Source: Polaribacter sp. BAL334 (GTDB lineage Bacteria; Bacteroidota; Bacteroidia; Flavobacteriales; Flavobacteriaceae). Taken from it: DNA of 64,000 nucleotides. The notes under the pieces are model-generated. The model made no database searches, had not been told where the DNA came from, and saw only the letters and a program-made list of their open reading frames with translations. Positions within the stretch are counted from its first letter, which is position 1. Each line of letters opens with the position of its first letter. This document shows positions 1-7,025 of the stretch, piece by piece. A program made the translations under genes and the position numbers. The DNA is taken from positions 1 through 64,000 of the forward strand of contig NZ_JADWOV010000301.1 in NCBI RefSeq assembly GCF_015767435.1, in the 5' to 3' direction.

Positions 1-42
1 AATGGCAACAATCTGGTTTTCGGTAAATTGGGTTGTCTTCAT
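1..42 (-). CDS. IS3-family transposase OrfA, N-terminal fragment cut by window edge
   Basis: Fourteen codons are visible, beginning MKTTQFTENQIVAI. The pattern F-T-E-x-Q-I-V-A-I is the usual start of IS3-family OrfA, the helix-turn-helix subunit translated ahead of the OrfB integrase. Nothing further can be seen, so intactness of the element is unknown. The call rests on this short motif plus the terminal-repeat-like end upstream. Confidence 0.6.
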   Translation of the reverse strand, partial: MKTTQFTENQIVAI

Positions 43-140
43 AAGTTTTCGGCTTTAAATTTAATAATTTTTACTGAACGCGCTCCTGCGTCGCTTGTCG
101 AATTCTATTTTTAAATGGCCGAATTTTGGGGAAGCTTACA
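1..140 (-). mobile_element. End of an IS3-family insertion sequence (partial)
   Basis: The left edge holds the start of a minus-strand reading frame resembling an IS3-family OrfA, preceded by about 100 noncoding bases that are richer in GC than the surroundings (around 75-105). On the minus strand the outer end reads TGTAAGCTTCCCC, with a 5' TG as usual for IS3 terminal repeats, so I place the boundary near 140. The other end lies outside the window and no target duplication can be checked. The boundary is an inference. Confidence 0.6.
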
Positions 141-200
141 ATTAGAATTGGATTGAAATAAGTTTTTCTTATAATGTTATTCAATTTTCCCTAAGCTTGT

Positions 201-244
201 GATACTTATGTTACATATAAAGTTTACCAAACCGTCTAATTTTA
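201..244 (+). promoter_or_regulatory. CRP/FNR-type operator and -7 box for prx-cydAB
   Basis: An imperfect inverted repeat GATAC-TTAT-GTTAC lies at 201-214 (centre 207.5), and a -7-like box TAATTTTA lies at 237-244. The 29.5-bp distance from operator centre to box equals that at 3466.5, 5229.5, 10492.5 and 16855.5. It would place the operator near -41.5, the class II activator position. The left half-site is degenerate, and the box has A instead of the final G. Confidence 0.5.
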
Positions 245-268
245 CAAGGTAAAAAATACATAATTAAA

Positions 269-994
269 ATGAATACATCAGAAATTACAAAAGAACAAGA
301 AGTTTTCACAATGCCAAGAATTGGGGACAAAGCACCACAGTTTAATGCAATTACTACACAAGGAGAAATCAATTTCCCTGATGATTATAAAGGAGAATGG
401 TCAATTTTATTTAGCCATCCAGCAGATTTTACGCCAGTTTGTACTTCAGAGTTTATGACTTTTGCTCATTTGGAAGAAAAATTTAAAAAAGCAAATTGTA
501 ATTTGATTGGCTTATCAATTGATGGTTTATACAGTCATATTGCATGGCTAAGAACCATAAAAGACAAAATTACTTTTAATGGAATGGAGAAAATTGAAGT
601 TAAATTTCCTTTAATTGAAGATATTTCCATGAATGTTGCAAAAAAATATGGAATGATTCAACCAGGAGAGAGTAAAACTCAAGCAGTGAGAGCTGTATTT
701 TTTGTTGATCCAGTTGGAATTGTTCGTGCAATTATTTATTACCCATTGAGTTTAGGTAGAAATTTTGACGAACTTTATAGAGCCTTAATTGCAATGCAAA
801 CATCAGATAAATTTAATGTTGCAACTCCCGCAGATTGGAATCCTGGAGATGATGTTATCATTTCGCCTGCAGGATCTTGTGGAGTAGCGCAAGATAGAAT
901 GAATCAAACTGAGGAATTAAAATGTGATGATTGGTTTTTTTGCACAAAAAAACTTGATAAAGAGTTAGTCTTAAGTGAAATTTTAAAAAAATAA
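269..994 (+). CDS. 1-Cys peroxiredoxin (Prx6 family)
   Basis: A 241-aa thiol peroxidase that reduces hydrogen or alkyl peroxides in the cytoplasm. The peroxidatic site is the HPADFTPVCTSEF motif at about residues 50-62, with the catalytic Cys preceded by Pro and Thr. The long C-terminal region with a DWNPGD motif is typical of the Prx6/1-Cys group rather than AhpC. The first ATG is used; an internal ATG at 311 (MPRIGDKAPQFNA) would give a protein closer to the usual family N-terminus and cannot be excluded. It is followed by a terminator-like hairpin and then cydAB, and preceded by a CRP/FNR-type site. The context suggests protection from peroxide during respiration at low oxygen. Confidence 0.9.
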   Translation: MNTSEITKEQEVFTMPRIGDKAPQFNAITTQGEINFPDDYKGEWSILFSHPADFTPVCTSEFMTFAHLEEKFKKANCNLIGLSIDGLYSHIAWLRTIKDKITFNGMEKIEVKFPLIEDISMNVAKKYGMIQPGESKTQAVRAVFFVDPVGIVRAIIYYPLSLGRNFDELYRALIAMQTSDKFNVATPADWNPGDDVIISPAGSCGVAQDRMNQTEELKCDDWFFCTKKLDKELVLSEILKK

Positions 995-1007
995 CAATAT
1001 ATTCAAG

Positions 1008-1040
1008 AAATACGCTTTAGTTTTAAAGCGTATTTTTTTT
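1008..1040 (+). terminator. Intrinsic terminator or attenuator between prx and cydA
   Basis: A 12-bp perfect stem (1008-1019 with 1024-1035, loop GTTT) is followed by a T run to 1040. It ends only 11 bases before the cydA ATG, leaving no room for a separate promoter downstream. It therefore probably acts as a partial terminator that sets the prx to cydAB ratio. Confidence 0.75.
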
Positions 1041-1051
1041 AAATCAAAATT

Positions 1052-2398
1052 ATGGAAGTAGAAATATTAGCAAGAATTCAGTTTGCTTTCACGGTTGCAT
1101 TTCATTACATCTATCCGCCTTTAAGCATTGGTATTGGGTTGATTATGGTTATTATGGAAGGGTTGTATTTAAAAACTGGTAATAAACAATATGAAGTTTT
1201 AACCCGTTTTTGGTTACAAATTTTCGCCATTACTTTCGGAATTGGTGTGGCTACAGGAATTATTATGGAATTTGAATTTGGCACAAATTGGGCTGTATAT
1301 TCAAAATATGTGGGAGATATTTTTGGAAGTGCTTTAGCTGCTGAAGGATTGTTTGCTTTTGGTTTAGAAAGTACTTTTTTGGGGATTTTGATTTTTGGAT
1401 GGAATAGAGTTTCTCCAAAAGTTCATTTTATATCAACTATAGGTGTTTTTTTAGGGTCAATGTTTTCGGCAGTTTGGATTGTAGTGGCAAATAGTTGGCA
1501 ACAAACGCCAGCAGGTTATCACATTGTTGGAGAGGGTTTTAATGCAAGGGCTGAAGTCACCGATTTTTGGGAGATGGTTTTTAACCCATCAAGTGTAGAC
1601 AGAATTATTCATGTTTGGCAAGGTGCATTTTTAGCTGGCGCATTTTTGGTTTTAAGTGTTCATGCTTATTATTTATTAAAAGGAAGATACATTGAAATTT
1701 CAAAAAAAGCTTTTAAAATTGCTTTAGTAATTGCTACTGTTGTTTCGTTTTCTCAATTAGTTTCTGGTCATAGTTCTGCTGATGGAGTTTCAAAAAATCA
1801 ACCAGCAAAATTGGCTGCTATGGAAGGTCATTATGAAAAATCAGCACCTGCAGATTTGTATCTTTTTGGGTGGGTTGATAATGAAAGTCAAGAGGTTACA
1901 GGTTTGGGGTTACCAGGAGGATTATCTTTTTTAGTACATCAAGATTTTGAAGCTCCAATTACAGGGCTAAATGCTTTTCCTAAAGAAGATAGACCAAGTC
2001 AAGTAAATGCAGTTTTTCAGTTTTACCATATTATGATATCAATTGGGATGTTCTTAATAGCATTGACTTTTTATGCAAGTTTTTTATGGTGGAAAGGGAA
2101 ATTATTTGACAGTAAATGGTTATTGCGCATTTTTGCATTTTCGGTTTTGTTACCTCAAATTGCCAATCAAACAGGATGGTTTGCAGCAGAAATGGGCAGA
2201 CAACCTTGGATTGTTTATGGTCATTTAAGAACCAGTGAGGGCTTTTCTCAAGAAGTATCTGCCAATCAAATTTTATTCTCTTTAATCCTATTTTTTGTAG
2301 TTTATTCATTGTTATTTTTGCTTTTCATGTATTCTTTGAATAAAAAAATAAAACATGGACCTTATCAAGAAAAAAAGAACGAATTAGAAATTATTTAA
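1052..2398 (+). CDS. cydA: Cytochrome bd ubiquinol oxidase subunit I
   Basis: The 448-aa quinol-oxidizing subunit of cytochrome bd, an inner-membrane terminal oxidase with high oxygen affinity and resistance to sulfide, nitric oxide and cyanide. Visible family landmarks are the N-terminal haem-ligand His in FHYIYPPLSIG (about residue 18), the paired glutamates in AEGLFAFGLESTFLG (about 97-111) and the GRQPW motif near 385 in AAEMGRQPWIVYGHLRT. The region after GHSSAD corresponds to a short Q-loop, so it is not the long enterobacterial form. It lies 11 nt upstream of cydB. Transcription must come through the preceding hairpin from the prx promoter unless there is an undetected promoter inside prx. 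Confidence 0.97.
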   Translation: MEVEILARIQFAFTVAFHYIYPPLSIGIGLIMVIMEGLYLKTGNKQYEVLTRFWLQIFAITFGIGVATGIIMEFEFGTNWAVYSKYVGDIFGSALAAEGLFAFGLESTFLGILIFGWNRVSPKVHFISTIGVFLGSMFSAVWIVVANSWQQTPAGYHIVGEGFNARAEVTDFWEMVFNPSSVDRIIHVWQGAFLAGAFLVLSVHAYYLLKGRYIEISKKAFKIALVIATVVSFSQLVSGHSSADGVSKNQPAKLAAMEGHYEKSAPADLYLFGWVDNESQEVTGLGLPGGLSFLVHQDFEAPITGLNAFPKEDRPSQVNAVFQFYHIMISIGMFLIALTFYASFLWWKGKLFDSKWLLRIFAFSVLLPQIANQTGWFAAEMGRQPWIVYGHLRTSEGFSQEVSANQILFSLILFFVVYSLLFLLFMYSLNKKIKHGPYQEKKNELEII

Positions 2399-2409
2399 AA
2401 AAAATTAGC

Positions 2410-3447
2410 ATGGAAACAATTTTAGGAATCGATTATCCCACACTTTGGTTTTTGGTAGTAGGGTTATTATTTTCAGGATACGCAATTTTGGAAGGTTTTG
2501 ATTACGGTGCAGGTGCTTGGCATTTGTTCTTTAAAGAAGATTTGAGTAGACGAATTGCCATCAATGCAGTTGGCCCACTTTGGGATGCAAATCAGGTTTG
2601 GCTAATAATAGGAGGTGGTGCCTTATTTGCTGGATTTCCTGTGATGTATGCAACTATGCTTTCTGTCATGTATATTCCATTTATGCTATTTTTGATTTTA
2701 TTGGTTTTACGTTCATCAGCCATAAAATTCAGAAGTGCAGAAAAAATGATTTGGTGGAGAAAAACTTGGGATGTTATCTACTTTATTTCCAATACGTTAA
2801 TAGCATTTTTGTTAGGGGTTGTTGTAGGAAATGTACTTCAAGGATTTGAGCTTGGTGAAAATTTTAGTTACAAAGGAGGTATTTTCTTTGCATTTTTAAG
2901 TCCCTATTCAATTATGGTAGGATTTACCACTTTGTCCATTTTTATGACGCAAGGAGCCATTTTTTTATTATTGAAAACAGAAGGACGTTTGCATGCAAAA
3001 CTTACTTTTTTATTAAAAAGAGGCATGATATTTTTTATTATTAGTTTTGCAATTACTTCATTATATACATTGATTTTTATTCCTGGTGTAACTGATAATT
3101 TTAAAGAACAACCGATTTTTTTTGTGTTGCCAATTTTATCTTTTTTAGCAGTTGCTAATGTTCCAAGACTGGTTTCAAAGAAAAAATATGCGAAAGCGCT
3201 TGTTTTTTCGTCTTTGACAATGGCGTTTTTGTTAATGTTGGTTGCATTTCAATTGTATCCTGTTTTGTTGCCATCAACCATAAATCCAGATTTTAGTGTT
3301 ACAATTTATAATGCAGCCTCTTCCCAAAAATCACTGGGAATTATGCTAACTATTGTTGCTATTGGAGCGCCACTTTTAGCAGGCTATTTTTTATTTTTAT
3401 ATAAAACCTTTAATGGAAAAGTCACTTTAGATGACACTAGTTATTAA
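2410..3447 (+). CDS. cydB: Cytochrome bd ubiquinol oxidase subunit II
   Basis: A 345-aa polytopic membrane protein, partner of CydA. The start TLWFLVVGLLFSGYAILEGFDYGAG is characteristic of CydB, as is GPLWDANQVWLI at about residues 55-66. Its length is normal for the family. I see no cydX-like small ORF directly after it, and no cydDC genes are in the window. The next feature is the CRP/FNR-type promoter of the kelch protein, which starts 13 nt after the stop codon. Confidence 0.96.
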   Translation: METILGIDYPTLWFLVVGLLFSGYAILEGFDYGAGAWHLFFKEDLSRRIAINAVGPLWDANQVWLIIGGGALFAGFPVMYATMLSVMYIPFMLFLILLVLRSSAIKFRSAEKMIWWRKTWDVIYFISNTLIAFLLGVVVGNVLQGFELGENFSYKGGIFFAFLSPYSIMVGFTTLSIFMTQGAIFLLLKTEGRLHAKLTFLLKRGMIFFIISFAITSLYTLIFIPGVTDNFKEQPIFFVLPILSFLAVANVPRLVSKKKYAKALVFSSLTMAFLLMLVAFQLYPVLLPSTINPDFSVTIYNAASSQKSLGIMLTIVAIGAPLLAGYFLFLYKTFNGKVTLDDTSY

Positions 3448-3459
3448 TAATTTTACTAA

Positions 3460-3503
3460 GTAACCTATGTTACCAAAAGAGTGAACTTCTTTCCCGAAAT
3501 TTG
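3460..3503 (+). promoter_or_regulatory. CRP/FNR-type operator and -7 box for the kelch T9SS protein
   Basis: A perfect inverted repeat GTAAC-CTAT-GTTAC occupies 3460-3473, and a -7-like box GAAATTTG occupies 3496-3503, again 29.5 bp from the palindrome centre. This argues against a GTG start at 3503, which would lie inside the box. Confidence 0.65.
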
Positions 3504-3523
3504 TGGGATTAATCCACCAAGTT

Positions 3524-5137
3524 ATGAAAAGTCAACTCCTATTTACTGTTTTTATCGCATTTCTCTCCCTTCAATCAGGAATTTCTCAAGAACAATTTAC
3601 AGTTCAAATTGAGCCTTTAACAATTGCAAATGCACCCAATGTTCATTCATTTTCTTGGGGAAAAACTTCGGATGGAAAATGGATTATTATTGGCGGAAGA
3701 ATTGACGGTTTACACCAAAGACAGCCATTTTCATCCTTTTTGGAAAATGACAATAACAAAAATGTTTTTGTGGTTGATCCCATTAATAATCAAACTTGGA
3801 GCGCTTCTTTAAACGTCTTACAAGCTGCTATTTTTGAGCAATTGCAAGCCACCAATCAAGAGTTTTATCAGAGAGAAAATACGCTATATGTTATTGGCGG
3901 TTATGGATATAGTGCAACAGCTCTTGACCATGTAACTTATGATAAATTAACTGCAATTGACGTAGATGGTTTGGCAAATGCAGTCATCAATAATCAATCC
4001 ATTACTTCTTTTTTTAGACAAATTTCCAATCCAAATTTAGCAGTTACTGGTGGGCAATTAGGTTTGTTAAATGATGTTTTTTATTTATGTGGAGGTCAAT
4101 ATTTTAAAGGGAAATACAATCCTCAAGGACCAAATAATGCTACTGGTTTTACACAAATTTATACTGAAGAAATTAGAACTTTTCAAATTGTTGATGATGG
4201 CACAAATCTTTCTATTGTAAATTATGCTGCACAAAAAGATCGTGACAATTTGCACAGAAGAGATTACAATATGGCACCTCAAATTTTTCCTGATGGATCT
4301 CATGGATTTACCATGTTTAGTGGTGTTTTTCAACACACAGTGAATTTACCATGGTTAAACACAGTGGATGTTTCATCAACAGGATATACTGTTAATAACA
4401 ATTTCAATCAGTATTTAAGTCAATATCACAGTGCAAAAATTCCGGTGTTTGATAGTGCAAATAAGACCATGCACACCCTTTTTTTTGGAGGAATGAGCCA
4501 GTATAAATTGGATGCAAATAACAATTTGGTCAAAGATGATAATGTGCCTTTTGTAAATACCATCAGTAAAGTTTCAAGGTTTAGTAATGGTTCAATGACT
4601 GAAAGTATTTTGGACATCAAAATGCCAACTTTAGTAGGTTCTGGAGCCGAATTTATTCCAATTCACAACCCTACTTTTTATATGAATGATGAAGTAGTGA
4701 ACCTAAATAATTTGCCAAATGGTTCAACAATGATTGGCTATATTTTTGGCGGAATTGAAAGCTCACAAGAAAATATTTTCTTTATCAATAATGGAACGCA
4801 AAGTTCAGCAAGTAATTTGGCATTTAAAGTTTTTATCAATAAAACTGTATTGAATGTCGAAGAAATAGCACTCACAGAAAAAAATATTTACAATTTGAAA
4901 GTATTTCCAAATCCTTCAAATGGTCTTTTTTCCCTGGAAGTTTTTATTCCAAATACAGAAAACAGTAGTTTAGAAATATTTGATATTTTAGGAAGAAGCA
5001 TTCAAAAAATGACCTTTGAAAAATCAATTGGATTCAAAACTATTGAATTGAATCTTTCAAAATTTGCTAGTGGAGAATATGTAATTGTATTCAAAAATGC
5101 TGGAAAAATTATTGAGAAAAAGATTTTGAAGCAGTAA
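3524..5137 (+). CDS. Kelch-like secreted protein with T9SS C-terminal sorting domain
   Basis: A 537-aa predicted exported protein. Starting at ATG 3524 gives a clean signal peptide (MKSQLLFTVFIAFLSLQSG, then ISQ); an in-frame GTG at 3503 falls in the -7 box and is rejected. The body contains repeated glycine-rich blades (IIGGRIDGL, YVIGGYGYS, YLCGGQYF, LFFGGMSQY, YIFGGIE), fitting a kelch-type beta-propeller. The last ~75 residues, starting LKVFPNPSNGLFSLEV and ending in a Lys-rich strand, match the type A Por secretion tail, so it should be exported by the type IX system and anchored or released. Its substrate is unknown. The shared operator type with cydAB and sqr suggests a low-oxygen or sulfide role, which is inference. 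Confidence 0.8.
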   Translation: MKSQLLFTVFIAFLSLQSGISQEQFTVQIEPLTIANAPNVHSFSWGKTSDGKWIIIGGRIDGLHQRQPFSSFLENDNNKNVFVVDPINNQTWSASLNVLQAAIFEQLQATNQEFYQRENTLYVIGGYGYSATALDHVTYDKLTAIDVDGLANAVINNQSITSFFRQISNPNLAVTGGQLGLLNDVFYLCGGQYFKGKYNPQGPNNATGFTQIYTEEIRTFQIVDDGTNLSIVNYAAQKDRDNLHRRDYNMAPQIFPDGSHGFTMFSGVFQHTVNLPWLNTVDVSSTGYTVNNNFNQYLSQYHSAKIPVFDSANKTMHTLFFGGMSQYKLDANNNLVKDDNVPFVNTISKVSRFSNGSMTESILDIKMPTLVGSGAEFIPIHNPTFYMNDEVVNLNNLPNGSTMIGYIFGGIESSQENIFFINNGTQSSASNLAFKVFINKTVLNVEEIALTEKNIYNLKVFPNPSNGLFSLEVFIPNTENSSLEIFDILGRSIQKMTFEKSIGFKTIELNLSKFASGEYVIVFKNAGKIIEKKILKQ

Positions 5138-5222
5138 TATTTTATTTTTTAAAATATAATTTTAAGGTATCTTTTAATATCTCATTTGATTGGATTTATA
5201 GTAAACAGTTAATTTTCATTGT

Positions 5223-5266
5223 GTAACAAATGTAACTGTAGGTTTTTGTTGATATAATTACCTTTC
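5223..5266 (+). promoter_or_regulatory. CRP/FNR-type operator and -7 box for sqr
   Basis: GTAAC-AAAT-GTAAC lies at 5223-5236 (one mismatch from GTAAC-N4-GTTAC) and the -7-like box TACCTTTC at 5259-5266. The spacing from centre to box is again 29.5 bp. The remaining intergenic sequence (5138-5222) shows no gene. Confidence 0.6.
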
Positions 5267-5281
5267 GACAAAATCTATCTT

Positions 5282-6739
5282 ATGTCAAAAATAGTCGTTC
5301 TTGGGGCTGGAATTTCAGGCCATGTTGCTGCAGCTCACTTGCGAAGAAAACTTTCAAAAAACCATGAAGTTGTGGTGGTTTCTCCGAATAGTAATTATCA
5401 ATGGATTCCATCTAACATTTGGGTTGGAATTGGTAGAATGAAATCCGAACAAATTCTATTTCCTTTAGCGCCATTGTATAAAAGAAAAGGAATTGATTTC
5501 AAACAAGCAAAAGCGCTTTCTTTCTATCCTGAAGGAGATCAAGCACAACAAAAACCTTATGTTTTAGCTGAATATGTTGTTGGAGAGCAAAAAGGGAATA
5601 AAGAAAAAATCACCTACGATTATCTCATCAATGCCACTGGTCCAAAACTAAATTTTGAAGCTACTGAAGGATTAATTCCTGGCGAAAATGGGACTTATTC
5701 TGTGTGTACATATAATCATGCTGAACATGCTTGGCAAGGTTTGAAAGCGCAAATTGAGTTGATGAAACTTGGAAAAAAAGTCAAAATATTAATTGGAACA
5801 GGACATGCAAAAGCCACTTGTCAAGGTGCAGCATTTGAATATATTTTAAATGTGGAACAAGAATTACGCAAACACAAAGTACGTGAAATGGCAGAAATTA
5901 CTTGGATTTCAAACGAATTTCAATTAGGTGATTTTGGGATGGATGGCATGCTTTTAAGTTATGGAAACATGACAATGAAATCGAGCGAAATGGTTGAAAT
6001 GATTTTTGAAGATAGAGATATCAAATGGATTTTGGGTGCAGGAGTCAACAAAATTGAAAACGGAATTGCCCATTACGAAAATCTAGAAGGCGAAAATAAA
6101 TATGAAGAATATGATTTTGCGATGTTAATTCCTTCGTTTTCAGGTCATGGTTTTAAGGCTTTTGATAAAAACGAAAATGATATTACCGAAAAATTGTTTA
6201 AAGGTTTTATGATTGTGGACGCAGATTATAGTCCAAAACCTTATGAACAATGGTCTGTGAAAGATTGGCCAGAAACCTATCAAAATCCGACTTACAAAAA
6301 TATTTTTGCTCCAGGAATTGCTTTTGCTCCTCCTCATACAATTTCAAAACCTAGAAAAAGTATAAATGGAACTGAAATTTTTCCTGCTCCACCAAGAACA
6401 GGAATGCCTTCTGGAATAACCGCAAAATTAGTTGCAGACAATATCATTGATACCATAAAAAATGGTAACGAAACCTTGCATCACAAAGGAAGTATGGGAA
6501 ATATGGGTGCAGCATGTATTGCTTCTGCAGGTTATGGAATGACTTCAGGAAGTGGTGTGAGCATTACCACTTTTCCTATTGTACCTGATTATGAAAAATA
6601 TCCAAAGACTCAAGGTAGACAATTAGGAAAAACTTTTGGTGAAATTGGTTTGGCTGGTCATTGGTTAAAATTGGCGTTGCATTACGCATTTATTTACAAA
6701 GCAAAAATGCGACCTTTTTGGTGGTTGATTCCTGAGTAA
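5282..6739 (+). CDS. sqr: Sulfide:quinone oxidoreductase-type flavoprotein
   Basis: A 485-aa FAD-dependent two-dinucleotide-binding-domain enzyme. The N-terminal Rossmann motif is VVLGAGISGHVAAAHL. Three well-placed cysteines match the SQR pattern: SVCTYNHA (about residue 141), GHAKATCQGAA (about 180) and GAACIASAGYG (about 417). The last two would form the redox-active, sulfane-binding pair. SQRs oxidize sulfide to polysulfide or persulfide and pass electrons to quinone at the membrane; cytochrome bd, encoded just upstream and apparently under the same kind of operator, could reoxidize the quinol. A C-terminal hydrophobic/basic region (WLKLALHYAFIYKAKMRPFWW) would attach it to the membrane. 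I cannot assign the SQR type. Confidence 0.88.
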   Translation: MSKIVVLGAGISGHVAAAHLRRKLSKNHEVVVVSPNSNYQWIPSNIWVGIGRMKSEQILFPLAPLYKRKGIDFKQAKALSFYPEGDQAQQKPYVLAEYVVGEQKGNKEKITYDYLINATGPKLNFEATEGLIPGENGTYSVCTYNHAEHAWQGLKAQIELMKLGKKVKILIGTGHAKATCQGAAFEYILNVEQELRKHKVREMAEITWISNEFQLGDFGMDGMLLSYGNMTMKSSEMVEMIFEDRDIKWILGAGVNKIENGIAHYENLEGENKYEEYDFAMLIPSFSGHGFKAFDKNENDITEKLFKGFMIVDADYSPKPYEQWSVKDWPETYQNPTYKNIFAPGIAFAPPHTISKPRKSINGTEIFPAPPRTGMPSGITAKLVADNIIDTIKNGNETLHHKGSMGNMGAACIASAGYGMTSGSGVSITTFPIVPDYEKYPKTQGRQLGKTFGEIGLAGHWLKLALHYAFIYKAKMRPFWWLIPE

Positions 6740-6803
6740 AATTAGCTTTCCGATTTTAATATTCAGTAATTATTTTTTTAAAAAGGCATTAAAATATAAA
6801 ATT

Positions 6804-6947
6804 ATGACACAAAGAATTTCAAAACACCAACGATTTATAATGATGAATCCTATTATTCAATTTTTCAAATTTATTTATTTAAGTCTCAAAATATTGATTA
6901 TTGTTGCTGGTGGTCATGGAGGTACTAGAAAAGTAAATGAAAGTTAG
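6804..6947 (+). CDS. Small membrane peptide downstream of sqr (47 aa)
   Basis: A 47-codon ORF starting MTQRISKHQRFIMM, with a basic N-terminus, one hydrophobic segment (about residues 17-36, rich in Phe, Ile and Leu) and a Gly-rich tail containing GGHGGT. It begins 64 nt after the sqr stop and is followed 27 nt later by a strong terminator, so it looks like the last gene of the sqr transcript. I do not recognise a named family. Position, clean TM architecture and the terminator make it more likely real than chance. A role with SQR in the membrane is inference only. Confidence 0.55.
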   Translation: MTQRISKHQRFIMMNPIIQFFKFIYLSLKILIIVAGGHGGTRKVNES

Positions 6948-6974
6948 ATTTTGTTTTAAATTTGTTTTTTAATT

Positions 6975-7012
6975 GAAAAGAGGACATTTTAAAAAAAATG
7001 TCCTCTTTTTTA
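6975..7012. terminator. Bidirectional intrinsic terminator
   Basis: A 16-bp stem (6975-6990 with 6995-7010), AGGACATTTT paired with AAAATGTCCT plus flanking A/T tracts on both sides. It lies between the convergent sqr unit and the minus-strand TonB receptor and can end both transcripts. Confidence 0.85.
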
Positions 7013-7025
7013 CTACATTAACTTT

